Part shown: positions 46,320-56,814 of the stretch, in pieces
How the letters are laid out: each line of letters opens with the position of its first letter
Position numbering within the stretch: the stretch's first letter is position 1
Source of the DNA: Prionace glauca
Lineage: Eukaryota; Chordata; Chondrichthyes; Carcharhiniformes; Carcharhinidae
Length of the DNA: 64,000 nucleotides
Assembly (NCBI GenBank): GCA_037974335.1
Contig: CM075760.1
Span: forward strand, 41,110,103-41,174,102
Direction of reading: 5' to 3'
Program-made: the position numbers and the translations under genes
The notes under the pieces: model-generated
Database searches by the model: none
Seen by the model: the letters and a program-made list of their open reading frames with translations, nothing else
Told to the model about the DNA's origin: nothing

Positions 46320-46500
46320 TCAATTTATTCCACCCAAAGACGCTTAAAACAACATAAAGAGAAAATGCTGGACAGTCTCAGGACATCTGGACTCGAAACG
46401 TCAGCTGTTCCCTCTTCTTACAAATATTGCCAGGCCTACTGAGATTTTCCAGCATTTTCTCTTTGGGTTTGAATTCCAGAATCTACAGATTTGTTTTTAT
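46320..46500. repeat. Shark repeat with terminal inverted ends
   Basis: 'agagaaaatgctgga' at about 46360 and its reverse complement 'tccagcattttctct' at about 46448 bracket 'ggactcgaaacgtcagctgt'. Similar fragments lie at 46745-46860, 31262-31322 and 51190-51265. Confidence 0.6.
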
Positions 46501-47205
46501 ACTTCAAACAACATCTCTTTGCAAATAACTATAAACCGAGTATTCCTATCTTTCCCCTGTCTGTCCTACACAGACTCCAGTTCCATGTGATGAAAATAAC
46601 CCTTCACCACCACTGAAATATCCGAGAAATCCACCCAGTTGTATTAAACCTGCAGTGGAAAGTCACCCATCCAGAGGGCAGGTTTCAGCAAGATGGTTCA
46701 CAATCACCAATTAATGTTAGCTTTGTCAGTGACGCTCGCATCCAGAGATTCAATAAAACCAGTGCAAATTGCTGCAGATTCCGGAAATCTAAAACTAAAA
46801 CAGCAACAGCGCTCCTCAGCATCTCAATGGATATCATCAGAGAAAGAGAACCAGATTCGTATTTAACATCAATGCCAGGATGTAAAATCTCTTGATATAA
46901 TTATGAACAGCAAGTCTGTTCTGTCCAATATCCGACCCAAAACCTCATTTGTCAAATAAAATCGCAAATTTGTTGGCCATTTATCACAACCGGGTTTGTG
47001 GGAGTTTGTGGTACGTAACTTACCTGGTTAGTTACAACATGAGAACAGCGAGTAAATTCAGCAAAGGTACCTCAGTGAGTTTTAATAACTTTGGGGCGAC
47101 ATGAGGTCGGGTAAAATGTTCTATACATTCAAATTCCCCCATAATTTGTAATACTTTGGAATCGCTGAGATTAATGTGAATATAATCACTGCTCTGCTTG
47201 ATCAT
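46501..47205. other. Unassigned sequence
   Basis: No gene. No D or J segments with signal sequences were recognised after the VH pseudogene, although the intact cluster has them within 1.3 kb. Confidence 0.45.
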
Positions 47206-47670
47206 AGTAGCATAAAATCATAGAATCCCTACAGTTCAACATGGTCATTCGGTCCAATAACTCTGCAGCGGGCTCTCCAGCAGGGCATCCTACCTGGACA
47301 AGCTTTCATCCGATCCCGGCAACCATACATATTCACAGGCTAATCCCCCGAACCTACACATTATTGGACACTAACAGGAAATTTAACATAGACAATTTAC
47401 ATTGGGCCTGGGAAGGATGCTCTGCCGGATAGCAGACTTGATGAACCGAATGGTCTCCTACTGCACTGTAGGGATTCTATGATTCTAATTTGCACATCAT
47501 TGGGCGCTAAGGGGCAATTTATCACAGCCAATCCACCTAACCTGCACATCCTGGGACTGTGGAAGGAAACTGGAGCACTCGGAGGGAACTCACATGGATA
47601 TGGATAGAATGTGAAAACCACACACAGTCACCCAATGTTAGAATCGAACCCGCTTCCCTGTCGCCTGTGA
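47206..47670 (-). mobile_element. Minus-strand SINEs split by a plus-strand fragment
   Basis: 47206-47400 is a minus SINE (tail to middle), 47401-47487 a plus-strand SINE 3' end ('gatgaaccgaatggtctcct', 'gggattctatgattcta'), and 47488-47670 a minus SINE from middle to head ('ggcaatttatcacagccaat', 'cgaacccgcttccctg'). Either one element invaded another or three pieces lie side by side. Confidence 0.7.
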
Positions 47671-48456
47671 GGGAGCAAAAATAATTGTATCTCTTCGTGA
47701 TAACCACATTTTTTATTCTTCCCTCGTGTGAGTGTGATCACTATTTGTGAAACAATATTTCAGACATCAGATCTGTTTTTTTTATTTAACTTGTCGAGTT
47801 TAAACAGATTAAATCCTCAATCAGATTAACATTCAGTGGAATATCAGCCTGTTCACAGATACTTTATTAATTGTGACATCAGAACTTTCAGAACTAATTC
47901 TGAAATGAAATGTCTTATTTTATTGTAGTTAAGTACAGCCGGAGTTATGAATGTTCAAAAAGTTCTATTCATATGTTATTTTATTCAGTTTTATTCAACT
48001 GTTAAAATTCTTAAAATAAATCGCTATTTTGAGTTGAAACTGATCAATAAGTGACGGGTTATCTGTTTTTTCTGTCATGAACATTTCATTGTAAACAGTG
48101 AGGTATTTATGTAAATAAATACAAGAATAGTAATTCCAAATGAGATTGCTGACTGACAAAAACACAACAAATATTTCCCCACCAACACAGCACAGAAATA
48201 GAGAGAACCATGCAAATCAATCAACGGATTCCAGTAATGGTTGTTTTTCAACATTATTTATTCATCAGTTATGTGATGAAAAACATTATGATGATATCTA
48301 TGTTCAGAATTAGGAAATAATCCCTCTGATCCCAAAATGTAATGACACAGAAAACACAGAACATCTCCTGTGTTTCATCTCTGTCTCTGTCTTTCTCCTG
48401 TCTGGTTCTGCGTCTTGTCTCTCCACGATGGTTCATCGTCTTCACTCCACAGCAAA
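47671..48456. other. Unassigned AT-rich sequence
   Basis: No gene or repeat family recognised. Confidence 0.4.
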
Positions 48457-48530
48457 AGAACATAAGAACGTAAGAAATGGGAGCAGGAGTAGGCCATCTA
48501 GCCCCTCGAGCCTGCCCCGGGCTCGATAAA
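48457..48530 (-). mobile_element. CR1-like LINE 3' tail fragment
   Basis: 'gaacataagaacgtaagaaa' then 'ggagcaggagtaggccatct': the terminal 70 bases of the subfamily at 50166-50620, minus strand. Confidence 0.8.
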
Positions 48531-48724
48531 ATCAATGTTTGCCCAATGTATTCTCTCAGCCACAGGTACAGGTTTCTAAAAGAATATAATTCAATAAATT
48601 GGAATCCATGACTGAGATTTACTCTAAAAGATCTCTTGAGAAATCAATGATCTTGAAATGCTTGAAACATTTTCTCCTGCACCTCACCTCGGTTCCACCT
48701 GGTGATAAGGATTCAATGTGGAAT

Positions 48725-49290
48725 CTTTCCCTATATTTAGCCGGTGTTGTCCCTGTCCTTGGAGTATTTGACTGGACAGAGTAGAGGAATATTTACTCTG
48801 CGTCTGAACTCATTGTTCCTGGTTTATGAATGGTTGATATATCTTTGTCAGGGAAGATTTAATCCGTATCGAATCTCTGCTGTACCTAGCCTGGGTGTGT
48901 TTTGTGGAACTGTGTGGACGGCTCTTTCCCCAATATCTAACACTAATTTAAACCTGCCTCCTGGATCTCTGAAGGAAGAGTGCAGGAGAGTTTTTACATA
49001 GAAGAGTGTCCATGCTCTTTGTGCCTTAATTTTGTTTGAACAGATTTATAGACGGAGTTTTACTCTGTTTATAGACAGTATAATGTTGTAAGAACGTTTG
49101 AATTGGATAGTTTAGAGGGAGATTCTCTTTGCATCTCACTCATGCTATTCCTGATGTAGGAGTTATTAATTTGCCAGTACAGAGGGGACTTTGCATTCTG
49201 CAGCGAACCCCATGTTACTCCTGTCCTGTAAGATTTTGATGGGAGAGTCGGCCGTCTTTACAAATTTCATGGGGATTGAACCAGTATCTT
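48725..49290. repeat. Degenerate tandem repeat, about 70-100 base period
   Basis: Worn copies of a module like 'ctgtcctgggagtgtttgat' plus 'acagtgtagagggagcttta' recur at about 48760, 48890, 49120 and 49220. This module is a familiar tandem repeat in shark DNA. Confidence 0.55.
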
Positions 49291-49299
49291 TATATTACA

Positions 49300-49640
49300 G
49301 TAAATTTACCCTGTGTCAGCTCGTATTATGAGCCATGCCTTCGTTTATTTTCCCCTGGACCCTAACTCATTCTATCTTGCATGTAGAATGTTATGTTGTC
49401 TGTCTTTGCACATAGTAAATTGGATATATTATCTGTCTGTACTAAATTAGACGCTGTCCCTGCTTATATTGTATGTCTCTATGTTTCTGTTTATATTAAA
49501 CGAGACATTGTCTCTGTTTATATTAATTTAGATCTCTCTCTGTTTGTATCAAAGTCGATGCAATCTTATTTCTGCAATTGTCCATATCCACGTTTATATT
49601 GTATTAGACATGGTCTCAGTTTTTACTGCACTGGTCAATG
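49300..49640. repeat. Degenerate short-period repeat, inverse orientation
   Basis: 'tctgtttatattaaacgaga', 'ctctgtttatattaatttag' and similar recur every 35-45 bases. It is the reverse complement of the 'taatataaacagaga' theme seen in the palindrome arms. Confidence 0.6.
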
Positions 49641-49959
49641 CCAGTAATGATTAAAGTGGCTGGGAGAACACAATTCTCTGCATCCTTCTGCAAGGACAAA
49701 CCGTGTGAGGTTTTGGACACTGGAAAAGAAATCTGAAATCTACTTCTGCTGGCTGCAGTGAAAGTGGATATCAAGTCCTGTGTAGCATTCACTATCAATG
49801 AAGAACAAAAAAACAAAGAAAATAACAGCACAATAAAATACTGGTGATCCAATACTGCCCGTTTCTGGATCTTGCCTGATAACAATCTTTTTTATCCCAA
49901 CATATTATCTCTTCTTCTCACAAAACCGTGAAGTAAAACAAACCTAATTCAAAGAGAGG

Positions 49960-50130
49960 CATAGTTAGTGCAGGAACAAAATTGCCACAGTGAAATATAT
50001 GTAGAGTGAGTATCAAATATTACATAACCAGAGAGAATGCCGTGTGCAATGTAAACTGAGCTCTGGTCTAGCAGAGTATTAACAGAGCCAGGCTGTATTT
50101 TAAGATAAACAGGGGCCTGGTTCAAGAAAA
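49960..50130. repeat. Degenerate short-period repeat
   Basis: 'tgtgcaatgtaaactgagct' and 'cagagtattaacagagccag' at about 40-base spacing. It resumes after the LINE at 50640-50760. Confidence 0.5.
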
Positions 50131-50165
50131 TAGTAATGTGTTAGTGCCGAGTGCCATGTGGGGAT

Positions 50166-50620
50166 GGTTTGTACTAGGCTTGTACTCGTTAGAGTTTAGA
50201 AGAATGAGGGGAGATCTCATTGAGACGTATAAGATGATGAATGGGATGGATAGGATAGAGGTGGAGAGACTGTTCCCGCTCAAAAAAGACAGTAGGACTA
50301 GGGGGCACAGCCTCAAGATAAAGGGGGGGCGGTTTAGAACAGAGTTGAGGAGGAACTTCTTCACTCAAAGGGTGGTGAATCTCTGGAATTCTCTGCCCGT
50401 TGAAGTGGTGGAGGCTGCCTCGCTAAATATTTTTAAGAAACGGGTTGATGGGTTTTTGATAAGAGCAGGGATTAAGGGTTATGGGGAGAGGGCGGGAAGG
50501 TGGAGCTGAGTCACGACAGATCAGCCATGATCTTATTGAATGGCGGGGCAGGCTCGAAGGGCCAGATGGCCTACTCCTGCTCCTATTTCTTATGTTCTTA
50601 TGTTCTTATGTTCAAATGCC
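50166..50620 (+). mobile_element. CR1-like LINE, 3' end
   Basis: Frame 50138-50509 reads 'LYSLEFRRMRGDLIETYK', 'RLFPLKKDSRTRGHSLK', 'RRNFFTQRVVNLWNSLP' and 'VEVVEAASLNIFKKRVDG', the CR1 C-terminus, then a stop. The 3' UTR has 'gatcagccatgatcttattg', and the tail is three copies of ttcttatg. The frame is open, so the copy is fairly young. Confidence 0.9.
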
Positions 50621-50921
50621 AAATTCCAATCAGACCCATATCCCGTGAAAGAAACAGTTTTAAAAATAACATTGTCAAGGAGAATAAAACTGAGGCAGTA
50701 TCTCGCACAGTTTTACTGATATAGGAAATTCTTAGACATGAACTGAGACAGTGCTGAGTAATTAATGATACGAATAAGGAGAATATAAAAAAAAGTTCAG
50801 AAAGATCGTAATTATTTTCACCAATTACCATCCATTTGCAATTTAATAATTTCATTCACCAGATCTCATTCATATATCATGAGGAATATATTTACAATTA
50901 CTCTGTGACAAGAAAGCGACG

Positions 50922-51120
50922 TTGCCTCGGCCTCCATTTATTCCCCATTGCTAATTGCATTCGGTAAGCTGGTGGTGAACCGCCTTATTCAATTGCTGCA
51001 GAACCTGCAGTGTAGGTACACCGTGCTCTTAGGGAGGGTGTTCCTGGACTCCGACGCAGCGTAAGTAAAGGAGTGGTCCAAGTGATGTTTGTGAGTGTCT
51101 TGGAGAGGAATTTTCAGGCG
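50922..51120 (-). mobile_element. Jockey-like LINE 3' end
   Basis: 'tcaattgctgcagaacctgc' and 'cttggagaggaattttcagg' match the 3' end of the family at 41590-42290. Confidence 0.65.
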
Positions 51121-51554
51121 AGGTTGTTCCAATTCCCCAGTTATCATCAATTCATACAGATAAACAATTAGTTCACCAATTATGTTCATCAGTTTGATAA
51201 AAGCAAAATACTGCAGATTCTGGAAACTGAAACAAAAATAATGAATGTTGGAAAAACTCAACGGGTCTGACATCATCTGTGGCGTTTCGAGTCAGTGTGG
51301 TTTTTTTTGTTATTTGGAGGAAATTGAAGAGAGTGATGACATTGAGAAATGATGTGGGTGGATAGGGATTAGGATTTTTTTAGGATATAGTTCGTGATTG
51401 AGATATTGATTAGTTTAGGATGAAGAAGTTTGTTGTGATATTTGGGATCACTCTGTGAATTGATGCAGCTTGTGTGTGTGTCTCGAAATAGTATCTATTA
51501 TTTCTGTTAGTCCCATCTCACAGGAAATTTATGCAACTTCCCTGACAATAGCGT

Positions 51555-51745
51555 GCAGAACTTTCAGAATATTCCAGGAATCCCCGGTGTTCATGTCAGT
51601 TTTATGATGTTGTTTTAATATTATTTCATGTCATTGCACCGATTTTACTTCACTGGGGAACTGGGCCCACCAACATCTCTCTCTCTCTCTCGCATTTCAT
51701 GAAGTGATTAATAAACAGACTTCAATTATTGGAATGAAATTCAAA
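51555..51745. repeat. 190-bp inverted repeat, left copy
   Basis: The reverse complement of about 53825-54015, nearly identical, including a (CT)n tract at 51678-51692. Paired positions sum to about 105570. Confidence 0.9.
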
Positions 51746-51838
51746 GTGATGATATAAATGAAACAACCTGTACTTCATGTGAAGTCACTGAATCTTTAAA
51801 TTCCGATTCAGTATTACATTGTTTTGGGAAATAATGTG

Positions 51839-52292
51839 ACATAAGAACATAAGAACATAAGAAATAGGAGCAGGAGTGGGCCATCTGGCCCTTCGAGCAT
51901 GCCCCGCCATTCAATAAGATCATGGCTGATCTGTCGTGGCTCAGTTCCACCTTCCCGCCCTCTCCCCATAACCCTTAATCCCCTCGCTTATCAAAAACCC
52001 ATCAACCCGCGTCTTAAAAATATTTAGCGAGGCAGCCTCCACCACTTCAACGGGCAGAGAATTCCAGAGATTCACCACCCTTTGAGTGAAGAAATTCTTC
52101 CTCAACTCCGTTGGAAACCGCCCCACCTCCCTTTATCTTGAGGCTGTGCCCCCTAGCCCTACTATCCTTTCTGAGCGGGAAGAGTCTCTCCACCTTTATC
52201 CAATCCATCCCATTCATCATCTTATACGTCTCAATGAGATCTCTCCTCATTCTTCTAAACTCCAACGAGTACAAGCCTAGTACAAGCCTACA
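51839..52292 (-). mobile_element. CR1-like LINE, 3' end
   Basis: Tail first ('acataagaacataagaacat'), then the minus-strand C-terminus, frame 51941-52274: 'RDLIETYKMMNGMD', 'LRKNFFTQRVVNLWNSLP'. Same subfamily as 50166-50620, opposite strand, truncated at nearly the same point ('aggcttgtactcgtt'). Confidence 0.9.
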
Positions 52293-52849
52293 AGTGACAC
52301 TTGTAGTTTTCCAGTAAGTTTCACAAATATTTCTGTTGCCACCTTATTTCCTTTTCACCCTGTTGCCTTCACTAATTTGGGTGTGGGTGTGTTGATTAAT
52401 TTGTTGTATATGAAAGAGCCAATATTTTATATAGTACAATCATTCCTCCTCAACCATATCATGCTCTTTCTTTCTGTCCTGGATTTGAAGATTCAGCATC
52501 AGCAGAGAAATGAACCATCCGAACTGCAGGAAAATCTCCCCCTACGCTTCAGGAGGATCAGCTTGCTAACTCCCGAGAAACTCGCAATGTATTTCGCCCA
52601 GTCACTCTGGAAGGATTGAAGGTATTAGATGGGCACACATTGAATAAAGGAGTTGTTTCAATTTATGAAGTAGTCAAACACAAATAAGGAAATATAGAAC
52701 AACATCATTCAGCACCATTTATCAATGAATCCACCAGTCCGTTCACTAATTCCTCAATCAAAATATTCAGGCATCCAACAGTCATTCATCCATCAGTCAT
52801 TCAAATGTCATTCATTCCTGTGTCAACACAGTCATACATTTATTGTTTG
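52293..52849. other. Unassigned sequence
   Basis: No gene or repeat family recognised. Confidence 0.4.
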
Positions 52850-54620
52850 TGTAGATGGTGACATCAATTATTTTAATTGATCCAGTGATCCAGAGGCCCA
52901 GGGCAATGATGTGAGGACAGGGATTTAAGTCGGACCCTTCCCGCAGGTAGATTTTGAATTCTATTGATAAATCTGGAATGGATACTAATTGCGATCATTG
53001 GAACCGCTCTGATTCCCCAGTGGAGGAAATCTGCCATCGCTACATGGTCTCACAAGGATATAACTGCAGACTGAAAGCCAAATAGCTGACTCTTTAATAT
53101 CTACAGAAGTGTCCAAGAAAACCAGTCAATTTAAGGGAATTTGGGACAGGCAAAGAGTGTTGGTCTTTCCAAACAAACATCCCATGGAAAGATAAAAGGA
53201 GATAAAATATAAATGTGCATGCTCAAATATAACAGCATGTATCATTTCTCTGAGCCATTTTTCAGTCTACCTGTGATTATTTCTGTCCGTCCATCACAAT
53301 ATCCTGATGTGTTGGAAAAATCATCATTGTTGTTAATTGGGTGCCAGAGAAGGTGGAAAATAATCCTTTCTTTAGCGATGGGAAAACATCATCTAGATTT
53401 CTAACTTCCAAAAATTCAAGTGCCTCCAGTACTGTTGCTGGGTAGATTTGTTTATAAATAGACCTTACTGACAACATGCAGGGTTTTAAGTTCGCTTGGA
53501 GCTAAGCGGTCAGTGCTGATGAAACTGATCTTTGATCTACTGCACAAACACCCCCAGATGTTTCCTGTCAATAACTTTGAGCATTTGACAGCAGCCTGGA
53601 TTGCTGCCAAATACTGTGTGGGACAGATTAGCGTGAAGCTGAATGGACAACAAGGGATTCAGACATTTAAACAGTAAATGTTTCATCCCCACAAGAAAGA
53701 CACAATATAAATCGTAATCATTCTAATCAAATATTTTCATTCAGTGTCCTGTTCATTATCTGAGTAAATAGTATCGCAAAACAATAAAGTGACCGGATGA
53801 TTTTTTTATTTGTATAGTTTCCAAGTAAATTTCATTTCAATAATTAAAGTCTGTTTATTAATCACTTCATGAAATGAGAGAGAGAGAGAGATGTTGATGG
53901 GCCCAGTTCCCCAGTGAAGTGAAATCGGTGCAATGACATGAAATAATATTAAAACAACATCATAAAACTGACATGAACACCGGGGATTCCTGGAATATTC
54001 TGAAAGTTCTGCATCCTATTGAAACAACAGCTCTCTTGTACCTGATTAGCACCGTGTTCTATTGTACAGTATAATCTGATTTCTGTTATTGAAGAGTTCC
54101 TCTCATAGCTGCCAATGAGTGGAGAAATGATCAGTTCATAACCTGATTCAATGGAAGATAAAACATTTATTCTTGTGATATTGTGCAATGTGCCGCAAAT
54201 CTCTGATATCCTGTATTCCCAATACCAGTGTATGTTAGACAGCCGGTGGCCAATACAGTGAGTTGCAATGATCTGGATGCTGAAGGAGAACTTTAATGAT
54301 CTCAGTGTCCGTTCCGATTCATTAACTTCTCCGTCAAAAATCAATTTAATTTTATGTTTCTCTATCAACTCACTATTTAATTATTAGGTTAGGGTTCTCA
54401 TTATTTTCAAAGGCCTGTCTTCGAGATTGGGACAGTTTGAAAATATAAGGAGAAACATTGTATTGTGTGAGAGTTTCTTCTCATCTCCAAACCCAACTTG
54501 TACAGTGATAGTCATCCACACTGCAAATAGAATCACTTTGTATATTCCACACATTTAATTACAGAAATCGATGGTATTTCTTCTGATAAATTGTGCTTTA
54601 TTATTGTAATGTGGCAGAGA
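52850..54620. repeat. VH 5' flank duplication, downstream copy
   Basis: A diverged copy of 42952-44480 and 45141-45270, beginning with the old SINE ('gtgatccagaggcccag'). It holds no gene; the open frames in it are short and not matched in frame in the other copy. Confidence 0.85.
53825..54015. repeat. 190-bp inverted repeat, right copy
   Basis: The original location of this sequence is probably here, because the diverged partner flank at about 43845-44040 contains the same block in the same orientation. 51555-51745 is then a secondary inverted copy. Confidence 0.85.
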
Positions 54621-54912
54621 CACGGAATTGTTGCAAAATTGTCTCATGTTCCAAAATGTCATTTCATCATTTTTAGATTTATTTTCTTGTTGGGGGTGTG
54701 GTAATAAAATCACCATTTTTACAATGGAATGAGTTATTTTAAAAGTAAAGAGATGATGAACTGTAATATCACCATCAGAAATAATGGAGACAATACAATG
54801 AACATTTCAGCCAAACAAATATCCCGATACAGATAAAATGTCCATTTTAATATTAATCTATTGTAAATCTCCGAGTCCATTCTGTTGGGGGTGTGGAAGG
54901 TGGGACGTGGAT

Positions 54913-54954
54913 CCAGGCGCCGCCTCCAGCAGGGAATCAACAGGCGGCGCCTGG
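54913..54954. promoter_or_regulatory. 13-base inverted repeat in the VH promoter
   Basis: CCAGGCGCCGCCT at 54913-54925 and its exact reverse complement AGGCGGCGCCTGG at 54942-54954, separated by 16 bases. It lies about 20 bases upstream of the TATA-like element and is far more GC-rich than the surroundings. It could form a hairpin or bind a dimer. Confidence 0.8.
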
Positions 54955-54974
54955 AAAGCCGCCCCCTTCTGCCG

Positions 54975-54988
54975 GGTATTTAAATACC
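54975..54988 (+). promoter_or_regulatory. TATA-like element of VH
   Basis: GGTATTTAAATACC is a 14-base perfect palindrome centred on TATTTAAATA, 88-101 bases upstream of the ATG, a reasonable place for a VH TATA box. No canonical octamer ATGCAAAT was found nearby. Confidence 0.6.
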
Positions 54989-55075
54989 GCTCACTGGGAC
55001 CGGAATCCAACAGTCCGGGAGCTGGTTTGTTCACCGAGTTCCTGACACAACCATTTCCCCCAAATCACCAGAAAG

Positions 55076-55558
55076 ATGAGGTCGGCCATTTCTCTCAGTT
55101 TGTTGCTGACTTTCTTATCTGGTGAGTATTTTTTTATTATTGTTCAAGTTTCTCACTGTTACTGTCTCAGTGTTAGTGTCTCTCTGGAATGTTCCAGACT
55201 CAGCAATCATTTCACTAAGATTAATCCCTGGTGTTTTTGATCTATTTTTACAGGTGTCCAGTCGGATGTTGTGTTGACCCAGCCAGAGGCAGAGACCGGG
55301 CGTCCCGGAGGTTCCCTGAAACTGACCTGTAAAGCCAGCGGGTTCAGTTTTAGCAGCTACGGCATGGGTTGGATCCGGCAGGTACCCGGACAGGGCCTGG
55401 AGTGGCTGGTTAGCTCCTCTAGCTCCGGCAGCAACTACTACGCGCCGTCAATTCAGGGTCGATTTACTGCGTCCAAAGACAATTCAAACAACATCTACTC
55501 TTTGGACATGAGGACCCTAAAGATTGAAGACACGGCCATCTATTACTGTGCCAGAGAC
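55076..55558 (+). CDS. IGHV: Immunoglobulin heavy-chain V segment, germline
   Basis: Leader exon 55076-55121 ([16 protein letters not shown]), a 132-base intron 55122-55253 with GT and AG ends, and V exon 55254-55558. Signal sequence ends 'GVQS', and the mature domain starts [16 protein letters not shown] at 55265, 98 codons to the signal heptamer. Hallmarks are present: the first Cys in 'LTCKAS', Trp in '[14 protein letters not shown]', framework 3 '[17 protein letters not shown]', and '[11 protein letters not shown]' with the second Cys. CDR1 is GFSFSSYG and the CDR2 region is Ser-rich. This matches shark IgM-type VH. It encodes the antigen-binding N-terminal domain after joining to D and J in B cells. 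Reading on past the signal is unjoined germline. No defects are seen. Confidence 0.95.
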
Positions 55559-55597
55559 CACAGCGAGAGGATCCAGGGCTGCCCCCGGACAAGAACA
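55559..55597 (+). promoter_or_regulatory. VH recombination signal, 23-base spacer
   Basis: Heptamer CACAGCG (55559-55565; consensus CACAGTG), 23-base spacer (55566-55588), nonamer ACAAGAACA (55589-55597). It is bound by the RAG recombinase. The heptamer's first three bases, the critical ones, are intact. Confidence 0.92.
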
Positions 55598-55942
55598 GCC
55601 CGGGAGGGGGTTCCGCAACTTCCATCTTAACCTGAAGGTCAGTAACTGTTTTAAATGCAATATGATCGAGGGTGGTCAGAAACAAACTATAATCGTGTAA
55701 AAAAAAGTAACGCAGAAAGCATTTAACAGTAAATCTTCCCAATCTCACCGATATAACTGGTGAGCTTTTCACTGACTTTCTATTCATTGTACTGTCGGCA
55801 AGTACCACACACGATATGTTACTCTTTTTAATATTTCTGATAGATTGTGTTATATAAACAGTTGCCTACATTTTACATTAGAGCAAAACTAATGGTCCAT
55901 TTGAAGTGAATATTGAACAGCAGGACTGAACAGAGTGAGTGC

Positions 55943-56025
55943 AGTTTTTGTATGGGTGTGTGTCACTGTGATACTATAGCAGTGGATCACAGTGCTGAGA
56001 AAAGCGCCATTCTCATACAAAAACC
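55943..56025 (+). other. IGHD1: D1 segment with 12- and 22-base signals
   Basis: 5' signal: nonamer AGTTTTTGT (55943-55951), 12-base spacer, heptamer CACTGTG (55964-55970). D1 coding is 17 bases, 55971-55987 (atactatagcagtggat). 3' signal: heptamer CACAGTG (55988-55994), 22-base spacer, nonamer ACAAAAACC (56017-56025). Both heptamers are perfect. The 12-side pairs with VH and the 22-side with D2. D1 supplies part of CDR3. It lies 385 bases after the VH signal. Confidence 0.93.
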
Positions 56026-56334
56026 TCAGAAAAGGACATTGCTTAAATTTGTGACCAATGCCATTGCCGAATGCCAAAGCAAATGAGGGTTCAACAAAAT
56101 AATACTGAGAAACAGCTTTGTTTCTTTTTAAGATGTAAAATGCTTCAATTTTATTGTTATTGATTTACACGCTGAATGTGCACAGAGAGTGTAAAAGTTT
56201 CTAACCCCCTTTATCAATATCATCACCAGTAAAAATTGAAATATCTCAGTGACTCACCCTTAACGAGCTGGAAACAGGCTTTTGAAATAGCAGTGAAATT
56301 AACTGTCTGTATTTTACAGTTAACAGTCCGCCTC

Positions 56335-56402
56335 AGTATTTGTCATGCTGTGTCTCACTGTGATAGCTGGATGGCACAGCAGTTACTGTCAATACAAAAA
56401 CC
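56335..56402 (+). other. IGHD2: D2 segment with two 12-base signals
   Basis: 5' signal: nonamer AGTATTTGT (56335-56343), 12-base spacer, heptamer CACTGTG (56356-56362). D2 coding is 12 bases, 56363-56374 (atagctggatgg). 3' signal: heptamer CACAGCA (56375-56381), 12-base spacer, nonamer ACAAAAACC (56394-56402). With 12 on both sides D2 can join D1's 22-side and J's 23-side. The 3' heptamer departs from consensus at the last two bases, so its use may be reduced. Confidence 0.92.
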
Positions 56403-56727
56403 CCTCAGCACTGATTGACTGAAACTGGATCAGTGTCACTTTTAAATCCCAACTGTAATCACAGTACAGTATTATTTATGTCCAGCACTGACTACATGGC
56501 AGGAATAAACATGGAAAATCTTGATAATTACTCAATTATCGATGTGTGTTTTCAACAATATGTTCACCTGTAACTCTGTGAAATATAAATCTTTAGGGTC
56601 ATTTATGAATGTCAAATGGTATCGAGAAATACAGTTATAATCTAATGAACATTAATTGATTTTGCTTTTCCTTGGGTTTGTGGATATTTAAAATAATGGT
56701 GATTTTGTCTCTATTTTGTGCAGGGAC

Positions 56728-56814
56728 GGTTATTGTATGACACAGCCTACGGAATGTGACACTGTGACTACTTCGACTACTGGGGACAAGGGACCATGGT
56801 GACGGTGACGACAG
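56728..56814 (+). other. IGHJ: JH segment with 23-base signal
   Basis: Nonamer GGTTATTGT (56728-56736), 23-base spacer (56737-56759), heptamer CACTGTG (56760-56766), J coding 56767-56814. It encodes YFDYWGQGTMVTVTT, with the invariant WGQG and a splice donor GTAAG directly after 56814 for joining to the first constant exon (phase 1). J forms framework 4 and the end of CDR3. Confidence 0.95.
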
